From: Delphinus delphis | Taxonomy: Eukaryota; Chordata; Mammalia; Artiodactyla; Delphinidae | DNA: 64,000 nucleotides | Direction of reading: 5' to 3' | Assembly (NCBI RefSeq): GCF_949987515.2 | Contig: NC_082683.1 | Location: forward strand, 126,690,582 to 126,754,581 | In this document: positions 23,264-36,080 of the stretch, in pieces | Numbering within the stretch: position 1 is the stretch's first letter | How the letters are laid out: each line of letters begins with the position of its first letter | Program-made: the position numbers and the translations under genes | Notes under the pieces: generated by a model | Seen by the model: the letters and a program-made list of their open reading frames with translations, nothing else | Database searches by the model: none | Told to the model about the DNA's origin: nothing

Positions 23264-24032
23264 TTTGCTTAACTTACTTTGTTTGGGGGCTCCATTTCAC
23301 AGCCTGCATGTTCGTAGTTCCCGTTGTTTTTGGTGTCTGCTCCCAGTGGGTATGGTTCATTCAGTGGGTTGTGTAGGCTTCCTGGTGGAGGGGACTGGTG
23401 CCTGTGTTCTGGTGGGTGGGGCTGGATCTTGTCTTTCTGGTGAGCAGGACTGCATCCAGTGGTGTGTTTTGGGGTGTCTGTGACCTTATTATGATTTTAG
23501 GCAGTCTCTCTGCTAATAGCTTGTGTTCCTGTCTTGCTAGTTGTTTGGCACAGTGTTTCTAGCACTGTTGCTTGCTGGTCTTTGAGTGGAGCTGGGTCTT
23601 TGTGTTGAGATGGAGATATATGGGAGAGCTTTCGTCGTTTGCTGTTATGTGGGGCCAGGAGGTCTCTTGTGGCTCAATATCCTGAACTTGGCTCTCCCAC
23701 CTCAGAGGCTCAGGCCTGACACCCGGCTAGAACACCAAGACCCTGTCAGCCACAGGGCTTAATCACAACTCCACTACTGAGGGCAAAGGGTCTCTCTCTC
23801 AGGTCCATGTTGTAGCACCTCAGGGAAGTGTTCAGATTGGTTGCCTCCCAAAGACGTCCAGAGCGGCCCAGACAAAGCCACAGAGCATCTCATGTCTCAC
23901 TCTCCAATCCTGCTCACTCGATCGATTTTGGATCTGTTTTACCAGTTTTAATCATGAGGCTTTAGAGCTCTATATCAGATACTGTTAGAGCTCAGCCTGT
24001 TATCCCATGGCTCCCTTCAGCATTTTTGTAGC
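23264..24032 (-). promoter_or_regulatory. L1-G 5' UTR plus unmatched 5' extension
   Basis: 23264-23756 aligns by eye to the L1-E 5' UTR (44961-45455), including gaccttattatgattttagg and ctcggctctcccacctcag-type blocks. 23757-24032 does not match L1-E and no YY1-type motif is seen at the outer end. Confidence 0.6.
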
Positions 24033-24045
24033 ATGGCTTAGTCTT
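24033..24045. repeat. Target-site duplication of L1-G, right
   Basis: Exact copy of 18150-18162. Confidence 0.9.
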
Positions 24046-26149
24046 GAAGACAACTGACACAGCCTGAAGTTGGATTAAAGAAGTGAACAAAGTACATTAA
24101 TTACATTTCTCAGGGAAGTGTATTAGGAACATTTCAAAGCTACAAACGCAAATAGATGTGAACTCACTGAATAAATGAACAAAGAAGAGTTGAAAAAGAG
24201 GTAAATAAGCACATCAGAAGAAGTTCATTCTCCCAGGCATTAAAGTATAGCAGATTTCCCTTTATCCAGCAAGAAATTTGAGTTATGGGACCCAGACAAG
24301 GATGACATTAGACAGAAAATTAACATATATCAATAAGGGCACTGCTGAGTTTTAGGAAAGAAATAAGGGCCTTCCAATAAAGCACTACATCTGAGAGCTT
24401 TAAACACTGAGGCCCTCAATGCAACAGAGATGCTGGTGACTGATGGAGAATGTATAGAAAAACAAGAGTACTTTGAAGGATTGGGACTAAGGTTGAGGAA
24501 ATGAGAGATTCAACTCTGCCTGGTTAAACCATAATTCAGGAGGGATGTGGGTAATGATGCACGAATGTTTCAAAGTTCCAAGTGACTATGAGGGGAAAGA
24601 TTTAGTGCTTTTAGAGTCATAAATTCAAGCTGATTATTAGGATAAACTTTCTGACAGTATTATTTGTTTTATTTGGAAGATAAACTGCTCCTAGAGTGAG
24701 GAAATGGGGAAGGTTAAGACAAACACCAGCTAAGTGAAACACATTTTATAAGGAGTGTAGTGTCTAACACATGATCTAATGGCGGGCATGTGACTATGAA
24801 GCCCACATTTACTGTTGGGCTGAACTTCACTTGAATTCCTGGGTGTTATTGGGTTTAGGAGGAGGTAAGGTAACTGTACAACTTTCTAACTGAGGCCACG
24901 TCTGTAAAGAGGAAGAAGTAGGTTCATCTCTGCTGCATCATGGGAAGGTTCCCAAGGGAGGCATAAGCTAGGAATAAATGTGTGTGAATGTAGAAGGAAT
25001 CCATAAGATAAAAATAGCTTTCTTGGGGCCTAAGGCTTTTGAATTCTTGTGCTTTGGGGTGACATTTTGCTGGCCACTTCCATTTGGCCCCTGCATCTCT
25101 AAATTTCATGGGGATATTGGCTGTCTCTTGTTAGTGCCTTATTTTTAGATATGCTTATCAGATGGCACTCCCAAGTAGCAGTGGACAGGTTTATGAATAT
25201 TTCTTGGATTTATTTGTCCCTAGTGGTAGTTACAAACCCAAGCCACAAGTGTAAACCCAAGTCTTTAGAGTCACTCAGATTTTGCATTCACTGTTATATT
25301 TGTACCTTCTTTGACTTTTTCTTGATTTCTTTTGTGTAAGAATCTTAGGTTGCCAGTATTGCTTGGTTTAGCATGATATTTTTTTTACTTTCTCTTGGGA
25401 TCTTCTTTAGGAGGACAAACCTTTAATTCTTTTTCTGTATTGTCCGGGCCCAACTATTCAGAATCCCCATAACAATCTCATATGTTTCCTCATAAGGTTC
25501 CCTTTAGCCAGCCATGAAAATCAGGTCAAAAATAGCCTAGGTTTGCAATAATACCCAGAGTGAGAACTATCCATACCAAGAGTGGGGAGTGCTTTGGGGA
25601 AGTAGGGAAATTGGGGAAGTAGGGAAATAGGAGATAGGTAGTCTTCTTGTCCTGTGGTATGGAGAAAGAGGTATACTCGTAATGTAAAGAGAAGTCAACA
25701 CGTTTTAAATAGACTGTGTCCGTTTAAGTCAACAAATGTTTCTTGTTTGCTAATATATGCAAGGCTCTGGAAAAGAAAATTCAGAGCATGTAAAGATGAG
25801 TAGAATACAAACCTAGACATTAAAGAACTAAATGTCTCTTGGAAGGGGATTGGATACATGACATCTTTGATGTAAACTGGGGAATGATGTGATCCTATTG
25901 CCTCTTAGACTAGGACAAGGGAGTGACAAGGCAACAAATGACAGGTTACTTTTCATGATCAGTTTGGCACTCCTGACTTAAACAGCTGCAGTCCTCATCT
26001 ACTAGAGAAATGAAACTGTAGCTTTAAGTGCAAAATAAGTTTCTTTATTAAATGGTGTAAAATTATTCTTAAGATCTCACTTTTTCCTCTTGTCCCTTTA
26101 TACTTTTTCATTCTTCTGATTTTACCATCATATTTATTACAATGACTTC
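24046..26149. other. Mostly unassigned sequence with possible L2 remnant
   Basis: 25730-25840 (caacaaatgtttcttgtttg, then gcaaggctctgg) weakly resembles a minus-strand L2 3' end. 25594-25630 is a short local duplication of ggggaagtagggaaat. No gene signal was seen in the rest. Confidence 0.35.
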
Positions 26150-26838
26150 CGTCTGCTATACAGTTGGTCCTTGTTGGTTATCTATTTTAAATATAGCGGT
26201 ATGCACATGTGAATCCCAAACTTCCAATCAATCCCACCCCACTCCGGTAACCATAAGTTCATTCTCTAAGTCTGTGAGTCTGTTTCTGTTTTGTAAATAA
26301 GTTCATTTGTATCATTTTTTTTTAGATTCCACATATACGTGATATCATATATTTGTCTTTCTCTGTCTGACTTACTTCACTTAGTATGATAATCTCCAGG
26401 TCCACCCATGTTGCTGTAAATGGCATTATTTCATTCTTTTTAATGGCTGAGTAATATTCAAATGATTGTATATATGTACCACATCTTCTTTATCCATTCA
26501 TCTGTTGATGGACATTTAGGTTGCTTCCATGTCTTGGCTACTGTAAACAGTGCTGCAATGAATATTGGGGTGCACGTATCCTTCTGAACCATGTTTTTCT
26601 CCAGATATATGCCCAGGAGTGGGATTGCTGGGTCACATGGTAGCTCTATTTTCAGTTTCTTAAGGAACCTCCATACTGTTCTCCATAGTGGATGTACCAA
26701 TTTACATTCCCACCAGCAGTGGAGCAGTGTTTCCTTTTCTCCACACTCTCTCCAACATTTACTGTTTGTAGACTTTTGGTGATGGCCATTCTGACTGGTG
26801 TGAGGTGATACCTCATTGTAGTTTTGATTGCATTTCTC
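26150..26838 (-). mobile_element. 5'-truncated L1 3' end
   Basis: Minus strand: ORF2 C-terminus (open 26883-26458, with [20 protein letters not shown] and WIKKMWYIYT) followed by a 3' UTR to about 26150. Similarity to L1 stops at about 26838. The open frame's first about 15 codons lie in flanking DNA. Cys-rich residues are retained but the copy is only about 0.7 kb. Confidence 0.85.
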
Positions 26839-27109
26839 CATTTTATTCTTAGCTTTTATTAGTTTCAGTCTCATATTATCCACAGATTCCTGGAAATATA
26901 TATTTCATCACCACTTCTGTCTTAATGTATCCCAAACAGGATATGCCTTCTTCCCTGATGGTACTCACTCTTCCAACTTTCATGACTCTAGCCCTCACAG
27001 AATCTTTCAAGTGTCTGTCACCCAGTGTCTGTCATTATCTTTGGCTCTTTCTCTCCTTTTTGTGTCTGGATACCAATACATACTAATTAGTCATTTATTG
27101 AACAAACTG
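26839..27109. other. Unassigned sequence
   Basis: AT-rich DNA between the L1 end and the L2 element; nothing recognised. Confidence 0.35.
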
Positions 27110-27665
27110 TATCCTTGTCCAAGTTACCATCATCTTTCCCTTTGACCACTGCAATTACCTTGTCTTCTGTCCATCTATAATTCACTCTCCACACATCAGC
27201 CAAAGTAATCTTTTAAAAATAATAATATCAGGGCATTGTCCAATGCTTATTACGCATAATAATTTACTTCAACTCATAAGGGCCTTGATGATATAGTCCC
27301 TGCTCCATTTCCAACTCCATTTTATATTACTCCTTGTTTTCTACATTAAATCCACACTTTCTTTCTGTTCCACCACCACACCAAACTCGTTCCCCAATAG
27401 GGCTTTTGTATTAGCCATTTCCTCTGCCTGTTGTGCTTGTCCAGATCCTTAGTTGGCTGACTGGCTTCTTCTGTCATTCAGGTCTCAGCCAAAATGTCTT
27501 GTCACCTGCTCAGGGAAAGCACCCTGATCATCCTCCTCTCCTCAGTTTTCCTTTAAAACACGGCCTCTCATAGCGTTCATCACTATCTTGTATATTCTTT
27601 ACTCGTATAAGCTTAGTTAGAGTTTGGGATTTATCTCTCATGTTCGGCACTATATCCTTAGACCC
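27110..27665 (+). mobile_element. L2 LINE 3' part
   Basis: Follows the L2 3' order: ccaagttaccatcatcttt, cacacatcagccaaagtaat, tgatgatatagtccctgctc, cattcaggtctcagcc, then aagcaccctgatcatcc. Ancient LINE, closed in all frames. Confidence 0.85.
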
Positions 27666-28043
27666 TTCTAAAGTATCTGGAAGAAACGGCTATACAGAGC
27701 CAAGCACAGTACTTTGCACTGGGGACACAGAAATGAATATGATAAAATGCCATCATTGGAAATGTATCTGTTATCCATTTGGCACTGTTGCCTGATCCAA
27801 AGCAATGCAACTAATTGTTCCCTTTCAGACTGCTATGATCCAACAGACTATCCCTTTGGATTTATAACTTCTCCCTTTAGAAACATAACATTGCGCATGC
27901 ATTTTGTTATACTTTGTCAGGGAATATTTCTGTCTCTTCTAGTCAGCTTCATGGAGATCTGATGCCATCATTCTGTCCTATTTCTATGTATCACCTTCAG
28001 TGCTTAATTACAAAACTGACTTATTATTGCTTTATGTGTTTCA
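27666..28043. other. Unassigned sequence
   Basis: 27690-27750 has a short L2/MIR-like piece (gccaagcacagtactttgc). The remainder is unassigned. Confidence 0.35.
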
Positions 28044-29657
28044 GTTTTATTTTTATACAGCAGGTTCTTATTAGTTATCTATTTTATACATATTACTGTA
28101 TATATGTCAATCCCAATCTCCCAAATCATCACACCACCGCCCCCCCTACTTTCCCCCCTTGGTGTCCATATGTTTGTTCTCTACATCTGTGTCTCTATTT
28201 CTGCCTTGCAACCGGTTCATTTGTACCAAGTTTCTAGAATCCACATATATGCATTAATATACGATATGTGTTCTTCTCTTTCTGACTTACTTCACTCTGT
28301 ATGACAGCCTCTAGGTACATCCACATCTCTACAAATGACCCAATTTTGTTCCTTTTTATGGTTGAGTAATATTCAATTGCATATATGTACCACATTTTCT
28401 TTAGCCATTCGTCTGTCGATGGACATTTAGGTTGCTTCCATGACCTGCTTACTGTAAATAGTGCTACAATGAAATTGGGGGTACATGTATCTTTTTGAAA
28501 TGGTTTCCTCTGGGTATATGCCCAGGAATGGGATTGCTGGGTCATATGGTAACTCTATTTTTAGTTTTTAAAGGAACGTCCATACTGTTCTCCATAGTGG
28601 CTATATCCATTTACATTATCCCCAACACTGCAAGAGGGTTCCCTTTTCTCCACACCCTCTCCAGCATTTGTTGTTTGTGGATTCTCTGATGATGCCCATT
28701 CTAACTAGTGTGAGGTGATACCTCATTGTAGTTTTGATTTGCATTTCTCTAATAATTAGTGATGTTGAGCAGCTTTTAATGTGCCTCTTGGCCACCTGTA
28801 TGTATTCTTTGGAGAAATGTCTATTTAGGTCTTCTGTCCATTTTTGATTGGGTTGCTTGTTTTTTAATATTGAGCTGCATGAGCAGTTTATATATTTTGG
28901 AGATTAACCCTTTGTCCGTTGATTCATTTGCAAATATTTTCTCCCATTCTGTGGATTGTCTTTTCGTCTTGTTTATACTTTCCTTTGTTGTGCAAAAGCT
29001 TTTAAGTTTCATTAGGTCTCATTTTTAAATTTTTGTTTTCATTTCCATTACTCTAGTAGGTGGGTCAAAAAAGATCTTGCTATGATTTACGTCAAAAAGT
29101 TTTCTTTCTACGTTTTCCTCTAAGAGTTTTATAGTGTCTGGCCTTACATTTAGGTCTCAAATCCATTTTGAGTTTGTTTTTGTGTATGGTGTTAGGGAGT
29201 GTTCTAATTTCATTCTTTTCCATATAGCTGTCCAGTTTTCCCAGCACCACTTATTGAAGAGACTGTCTTTTCTCCATTGTATATTCTTGCCTCCTTTCTC
29301 TTAGATTAGTTGACCATAGGTGTGTGGGTTTATCTCTGGGCTTCCTATCCTGTTCCATTGATCTATATTTCTGTTTTTGTGTCGGTACCATATTGTCTTG
29401 ATTACTGTAGCTCTGAAATCAGGGAGTCTGATTCCTCCAGCTCCATTTATTTCCCTGAAGATTGCTTTGGCTATTCGGAGTCTTTTGTGTCTCCATATAA
29501 ATTTTAAGACTTTTTGTTCCAGTTCTGTAAAAAATGCCATTGGTAGTTTGGTAGGGATTGCATTGAATCTGTAGATCATTTTGGATAGTAGAGTCATTTT
29601 CACAATATTAATTCTTCCAATCCAAGAACATCGCATATCTCTCCATCTGTTTGTGTC
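28044..29657 (-). mobile_element. L1-C, 3' segment (3' UTR and ORF2 C-terminal half)
   Basis: Outer host of the 28-47 kb nest. Minus strand: A-tail/3' UTR 28044-28233, ORF2 tail open at 28545-28234, further pieces at 29012-28821 and 29636-29301 ([20 protein letters not shown]). It stops at the L1-D insertion and continues at 36220 in the same orientation and order. Confidence 0.9.
29649..29657. repeat. Target-site duplication of L1-D, left
   Basis: gtttgtgtc, repeated at 36211-36219. Short, but it lies exactly at both element boundaries. Confidence 0.8.
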
Positions 29658-30468
29658 TTTTTTTAAAAATAGATTTTTATTGAATTATAATTGCTTCACA
29701 ATACTGTGTTACTTTCTGTTGTAAACCAAAGTGAATCAGCCATATGCATACACATGTCCCCATATCCCCTCGCTCTTGAGCCTCCTTCCCATCCTCCCTA
29801 TCCCACCCCTCTAGGTCATTGCAAAGCACCCAGCTTATCTCCCTGTGCTATGTGGCTTCTTCCCACTAGCTAACTGTTTTACATTTGGTAATGTATATAT
29901 GTCGATGCTACTCTCATTTCGTCCCAGCTTCTCCCTCCCATCTCGTGTCCTCAAGTCCATTCTCTATGCCTACATCTTCATTCCTGCCCTGCAACTACGT
30001 TCATCAGTACCTTTTTATTTATTTTTTTAGATTCCTTATATATGCTTTAGAATACGGTATTTGTTTTTCTCTTTCTGACTTACTTCACTCTGTATGACAG
30101 ACTCTAGATCCATCCACCTCGCTACAAATAACTCAATTTCATTTCTTTTTATGGCTGAATAATATTCCATTGTATATATGTACCACATCTTCTTTATCCA
30201 TTCATGTGTCAATGGACATTTAGGTTTGTTCCATGTCCTGGCTATTGTAAATAGTGCTGCAATGAACATTGTGGTACATGTCTCTTTTTGAATTATGGTT
30301 TTCTCAGGGTATATGCCCAGCAATGGGATTGCTTGGTCATATGCTAGTTCTATTTTTGTTTCTTAAGGAACCTCCATACTGTTTTCCATAGTGGTTGTAT
30401 AAATTTACATTCCCACCAACAGTGCAGGAGTGTTCCCTTTTCACCACATCCATTCCAGCATTTACTGT

Positions 30469-30480
30469 TTCTAGATTTTT
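30469..30480. repeat. Target-site duplication of CHR-1 SINE in L1-D, left
   Basis: ttctagattttt, partner of 30794-30805 (one difference). Confidence 0.8.
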
Positions 30481-30793
30481 TTTTTTGGAGGGGGGGCTGC
30501 ATTGGATCTTCATTGCTATGCACAGGCTTTCTCTAGTTGCGGCGAGCGGGGGCTACTCTTCGTTGTGGTGTGCGGGCTTCTCATTGCGGTGGCTTCTCTA
30601 GTTGTGGAGCATGGGCTCAAGGCGCACGGGCTTCAGTAGTTGTGGCTCACGGCTCTAGAGTGCAGGGTCAGTAGTTGTGGTGCACAGGCTTAGTTGTTCT
30701 GCGGCATGTACGATCTTCCCAGGCCAGGACTCGAACCCATGTCCCCTGCATTGGCAGGCAGATTCTTAACCACTGTGCCACCACGGAAGTCCC
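30481..30793 (-). mobile_element. CHR-1 SINE in L1-D ORF2
   Basis: Minus-strand CHR-1: starts gggacttccgtggtggcac at 30793 (diverged A box), B box with gttcgag near 30730, body of repeated 'cacaactactga'-type units, and A-rich tail at 30481-30500. About 313 bp, full length. Confidence 0.9.
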
Positions 30794-33700
30794 TTCTAGA
30801 TATTTTGGTAATAGCTATTCTGACCAGTGTGAGATGATTCCTCATTGTAGTGTTGATTTGCATTTCTCTAATAATTAGTGATGTTGAGCATCTTCCATGT
30901 GCCTCTTGGCTATCTGTAGGTCTTCCTTGGTGAAATGTCTATTTAGGTCTACTGCCCATTTTGGAATTGGATTGTTTGCTTTTTTAATATTGCGCTCCAT
31001 GAGTTGTTTGTATATTTTGGAGATTAATCCTTTGTCTTTTGTTTCATTTGCAAATATTTTCTCCCATTCTAAGGGTTGTCTTTTTGTCTTACTTATGGTT
31101 TCCTTTGCTGTGCAAAAGCTTTTAAGTTTAATTAAGTCCCATTTGTTTATTTTTATTTCTGTTACTCTGGGAGGTGGATCAATAAAGATCTTGCTGTGGT
31201 TTATATCACAGAGTGTTTTTCCTATGATTTCCTCTAAGAGTTTTAGTGTTTGGCCTTACATTTAGGTCTTTAATCCATTTTGAGTTTATTTTTGTGTATG
31301 GTGTTAGGGAGTGTTCTAATTTCATTCTTTTCCATATAGCTGTCCAGTTTTCCCAGCACCACTTATTGAAGGGGTTGTCTTTTCTCCATTGTATATCTTT
31401 ACCTGCTTTTTCTTAGATTAGTTGACCATGGTGCATTGGTTTATCTCTGGGTTTTCTATCCTGTTCCATTTATCTATATTTCTTTTTTTGGGCCAGTACC
31501 ATATTGTCTTCATTACTCTAGATTTGTGGTATAGTCTGAAGTCAGGAAGCCTGATTCCTCCAACTCCATTTTTCTTTCTCAAGATTGTTTTGGCTATTCA
31601 GGGTCTTTTTTGTTTCCATACGAATTGTGAACTTTTTATTCTAATTCTGTGAAGAATGCCATTGGTTGTTTGATAGGGATTGCACTGAATTTGTAGATTG
31701 CTCTAGGTAGTATAGTTATTTTCACAATATTGATTCTTCCAATCCAAGAACATGATATATTTCTCCATCTGTTTATGTCATCTTTGATTTCTTTTATCAG
31801 TGTTTTATAGTTTTCTGAGTACCGTCTTTCACCCTCTTAGACAGGTTTATTCCTAGATATTTTATTCTTTTTGTTGCAGTGGTAAATGGGATTGTTTCCT
31901 TAAGTTGTTTCTGATTTTTCATTGTTGGTGTATAGGAATGTAAGAGATTTCTGTGTATTAATTTTGTTTCCTGCAACCTTACCAAATTCATTGATTTGTT
32001 CTAGTAGTTTTCTGGTGGCATTTTTAGGATTTTCTATGTATAGTATCATGTCATTTGCAAACAGTGACAGTACTACTTCTTTTTTTCCACCTTGTATTCC
32101 TTTTATTTCTTTTTCTCCTCTGATTGCCGTGGCCAAAACTATGTTGAGTAAGAATGGGGAGAGTGGACATCCTTGTCTTTTTCCTGATCCTACTGGAAAT
32201 GCTTTCAGTTTTTCACCATAAGTATGATGCTTGCTGTGGGTTTGTCATATATGACCTGTATTATGTTGAGGTAGGTTCTCTCTATGCCCATTTTCTGGAG
32301 AGTTTTTTATCATAAATTGGTGTTAAATTTTGTCAGAAGGTTTTTCTGCATCTATTGAGATGATCATATGATTTTTATTCTTTAATTTGTTATTGTGGTG
32401 TATCACATTCCTTGATTTGCATATGTTGAAGAATCCTTGCATCCCTGGGATAAATCCCAATTTATCATGGTGTGTGATCCTTTTAATATGTTGTTGGATT
32501 CTGTTTGCTAGCACTTTGTTGAGGATTTTTGCATCTATATTCATCAGTGATATTGGTCTATACTTTTTTTGTCATATCTTTTTCTGGTTTTGGTATCAAT
32601 GTGCTTGTGGCTTTGTAGATTAAATTTGGGAGTGTTTCTCCCTCTGCAATATTTTGGAGGAGATTGAGAAAATTCAGTGTTAGCTATTCTCTGAATATTT
32701 GATAGATTTCACCCGTGAAGCCATCTGGTCCTGGACTTTTGTTGTTGGGAGATTTTTAATTATGGTTTTAATTCCATAACTTCTGATACATCCATTTATA
32801 TTTTTAATTCTTCCTGGTTCAGTCTTGAAAAATTGTACCTTTCCAAGAATTCGTCTATTTCTTCATGATTGTCCATTTTATTGGCGTATAGTTGTTTGTA
32901 GTAGTCTCTTATAATCCTTTGTATTTCTGCAGTGTCAGTTTTGATTTCTCCTTTTCATTTCTAATTTTACTGATTTGCATCCTCTCCCTTTTTTTCTTGA
33001 TGAGTCTGGCTAAGGGTTTATCAATTTTGTTTATCTTCTCAAAGAACCAGCTTTTAGTTTTATTGATCACTGCTATTGTTTTCTTCATTTCTGTTTCATT
33101 TATTTCTGCTCTGATTTTCATGATTTCTTTCCTTCTACTGATTTTGGGTTTTCTTTGTTTTTCTTTCTCTAGTTGTTTTAAGTGTAGTGTTAGATTGTTT
33201 ATTTGAGATTTTTCTTGAGCTGAGATTGAATTGCTATAAACTTCCCTCTTAGAACTGCTTTTGTTGTGTCCCATTGCTTTTGGGTTGTTGTGGTTCTTTA
33301 TCATTTGTTTCTATGTATTTTTTATTTCTTCTTTGATTTCTTCAGTGACCTCTTGATTATTTAGTAGCGCTGTTTAGCCTTCATGTATTTATGTTTTTTA
33401 CAGTTTCTTTCCCGTAATTGGTTTCCAATCTCATAGAATTTTTGTCAGAAAAAATGCTTGATACTTTCTGAGGCTTGATTTTGTGACCCAAGATGTGATC
33501 TATTCTGAAGAATGTTCCATGTGCACTTGAGAAGAAAGTTTATTCTGCAACTTTTGGGTGGAATGTTCTATAAATATCAATTAGATCTATATGGTCTATT
33601 GTATAATTTAAGCTTGTGTTTTCTTATTTATTTTCTGTTTGGATGATCTGTCAATTGGTGTAAGTGGTATGTTAAAGATCCCTAAAATTATTGTGTTACT

Positions 33701-34189
33701 GTTGATTTCTCCTTTCACGGTTGTTAGCATTTATCTGATTTATTGAGGTGCTCCTATGTTGGGTGCATAAACATTTATAATTGTTATATCTTCTTCTTGG
33801 ATTGATTCTTTGATCATTATGTTGTGTCCCTCCTTATCTCTTGTAACAGTCTTTATTTTAAAGTCTATTTTTTTCCTAATATGAGTATTCTTACTCCAGC
33901 TTTCTTTTGATTTCCATTTGCATGGAATATCTTTTATCCATCCCCTCCCTTTCAGTCTGTATGTGTCCCTCGATCTGAAGTGGGTCTCTTGTAGACTGCA
34001 TATATATGGGTCTTGTTTTTGTATCCATTCAGCCAGTCTGTGTCTTTTGGTTGGGACATTTAATCCATTTACATTCGAGGTTATTATCAATATATATGTT
34101 CCTATTACCATTTTCTTAATTGTTTTTGGTTTGTTTTTGTGGGTCTTTTTCTTCTCTTGTGTTTCCTGCCTAGTGAAGTTTCTTTAGCA

Positions 34190-35064
34190 TTTTTGTAAAG
34201 CTGGTTTGGTGGTGCTGAATTCTCTTAGCTTTTACTTGTCTGAAAAGTTTGTCTCCATTGAATCTGAATAAGATCCTTGCTGGGTAGAGTAATCTTGGTT
34301 GTAGGTTTTTCTCTTTCATCACTTTAAGTATATCATGCCACTCTCTCCTGGCTTGCAGAGTTTCTGCTGAAAAATCAGCTGATAACCTTATGGGGATTCC
34401 TTTGTATGTTATTTTTTGTTTTTCCCTTGTTGCTTTTAATATTTTTTCTTTGAATTTAATTTTTGTTAGTTTGATTAATGTGTGTCTTGGTGTGTTTTTC
34501 CTAGGGTTATCCTGTATGGGACTCTTTGTGCTTGCTGGACGTGGGTGACTATTTCCTTCCCCATGTTAGGGAAGTTTTCGACTATAATCTCTTCTAATAT
34601 TTTTTCAGTCCCTTTCTTTTTCTCTTCTTCTTCTGGGACCCCAATAATTAGAATATTGGTGCATTTAGTGTTGTCCCAGAGGTCTCTGAGATTGTCTTCA
34701 ATTGTTTCAGTCTTTTTTCTTTATTCTTCTCCCTGGCAGTTATTTCCACCATTTTGTCTTTCAGCTCACTTATTCATTTTTCTGCCTCAGTTATTCTGTC
34801 ATTGATTCCTTCTAGTGTATTTTTCACTTCAGTTATGGTGTTGTTCACCTGTGTTTGTTTGTTCTTTAGTTATTCTAGATCTTTTTAAAACAGTTCTTGT
34901 ATTTTTTCGTGCCTCCATTCTATTTCTGAGACTCTGGATCATCTTTACTATCATTACCCTGAATTATTTTTTTAGGTAGATTGCCTATTTCCTCTTCATT
35001 TATTTGGTCTTGTAGATTTTTACCTTGCTCCTTCATCTGTGACACTTTTTTTTTTGCTGTCTCA
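34190..35064 (-). pseudogene. L1-D ORF1 pseudogene
   Basis: Putative ATG at 35064. Coiled-coil, RRM and CTD remains follow in order, but no frame stays open for more than a short stretch: the coiled coil near 34990-34740 and the RRM near 34730-34480 both carry stops. It is the worst preserved ORF1 among the full-length copies. Identified by collinearity with L1-F ORF1. Confidence 0.65.
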
Positions 35065-35492
35065 TTTTATTTTATATATATATTTTTTAATGAGTGGGAT
35101 TCTGTACATGTCTTACTGGTTGTTTGGCCTGAGGCTTCCAACACTGGAATTTGTAGGCTATTGGGTAGAGCTGGGTTTTGGTGTTGATATGAGGACCTCC
35201 ATGAGACCTCACTCTGATGAATATTCCCTGGGGTCTGAGCTTCTCTGTTAGTCAAGTATTTGTGACATGGAGCTCCTACTGCAGGAGCTTTGGCCCAATC
35301 CCCAGCCTGTGAAGCAAGATCCTGCAAGCCACATGGGGTGGCATAAAACAAAAAAGAGAGAATAAGAAAATAAATAAAATTAGACTAGGAAATTAACAGA
35401 TATGTTAGAAAGAATATAAAAATAAAAATATAGATGAATCAACAATCAGAAGGTACAAGAGTACCACAATAGTAAAAAAGAGGAGGAGGGCC

Positions 35493-35515
35493 AAAAAAAA
35501 AAAAAAAAAAAAAAA
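35493..35515. repeat. 23-base poly-A (poly-T on L1 sense strand) in L1-D 5' UTR
   Basis: Homopolymer within the 5' UTR, not at an insertion end. Confidence 0.9.
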
Positions 35516-35710
35516 CCAGAAGAAAAAAAGGGTGGGAAAGGTCTTGGCTGTGGAGGGCACTGCATAAACAAAGGTGAGGTTTGGGCAGTGGGCTGGGCCT
35601 ATGCTTAGGACCCAGAGGGCTAGAAAAGGCCCTGGGGGCTCTGGGGGGCAGCTTAGGCTCAAGGAACAGAAGGGGCCCAGGCATGCCCCCCACCCCACCC
35701 CTGGTCTCAG

Positions 35711-36080
35711 AGGGCAGGGAACCTCATCTGGGAGCCCAGCAGGCTTCCTGGGCTCTAATGGCCAGGCCAAACAACCTCCTCTCCTCTCTTGCTCCTCTGG
35801 TCCTGGAGGGCCCCTCCCACTTGCCTCTACTGATCTCCCCGGTCTGCCTCTTATGCCCCCAGGACCAATGTGGTGGGGAGAGAGGGGGGCCCTTGGAGGG
35901 CAGGGGACTGGCCTGGGAGTTCAGCAGGCTCCCTGGGCCTTAGGCAGGGCAAATGCCCTCCGATTCTCTCCCTCTCCTCCTGGATGGTCCCTCCTGCCTG
36001 CCTCTCCTGATCTCCCCAGCCTGAGGGACACCAATCTTTTTGGCCCCCACTTCTCCTCCTCCCTCTGTTTCCCCACATCC
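35711..36080 (-). repeat. Two tandem GC-rich units (about 180 bp) in L1-D 5' UTR
   Basis: Unit 1 at 35711-35896 and unit 2 at 35897-36080 share agggcaggg at their starts, tctgggagcccagcaggct versus cctgggagttcagcaggct, then a pyrimidine-rich stretch and tgatctccccgg versus tgatctccccag. Offsets of the shared blocks are 177-186 bases. Aligned by eye only. Confidence 0.65.

Larger units (their letters stand above)
18163..24032 (-). mobile_element. L1-G, near full-length
   Basis: About 5.87 kb between exact 13-bp TSDs. On the minus strand: 5' region 24032-23264, ORF1 23263 to about 22400, ORF2 about 22305-18590, 3' UTR to 18163 with a poly-T/A tail. All coding parts are present in order without large deletion, but frameshifts and stops break both ORFs. 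Its 5' UTR matches that of L1-E up to about 23757; the outermost about 275 bases do not match any other L1 here. Confidence 0.92.
30036..34111 (-). pseudogene. L1-D ORF2 pseudogene
   Basis: The start ATG is intact at 34111. The endonuclease is open to 33740 (YICSLQETHF holds the catalytic Glu; DITIINVYAPN), then broken. RT pieces include [16 protein letters not shown] and [17 protein letters not shown] (32544-32323). In the catalytic motif FADD has become FAND (about 32057-32068), so one metal-binding Asp is lost. Thumb and C-terminal pieces continue to the tail frame 30323-30036 (WIKKMWYIYTMEYYSAIKR). A SINE splits the C-terminal part. Confidence 0.85.

Noticed and set aside
22701..23483. 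260-codon open frame, plus strand
   Set aside because: Antisense to L1-G ORF1 and its 5' UTR. Antisense of ORF1 is commonly open because of its codon use; the membrane-like look (FLFF, LLIL) comes from reverse-complemented coiled coil.
35405..35770. 121-codon minus-strand frame in the L1-D 5' UTR
   Set aside because: Much of it is poly-Phe from the T-rich tract and it has no relation to ORF1; taken as chance.
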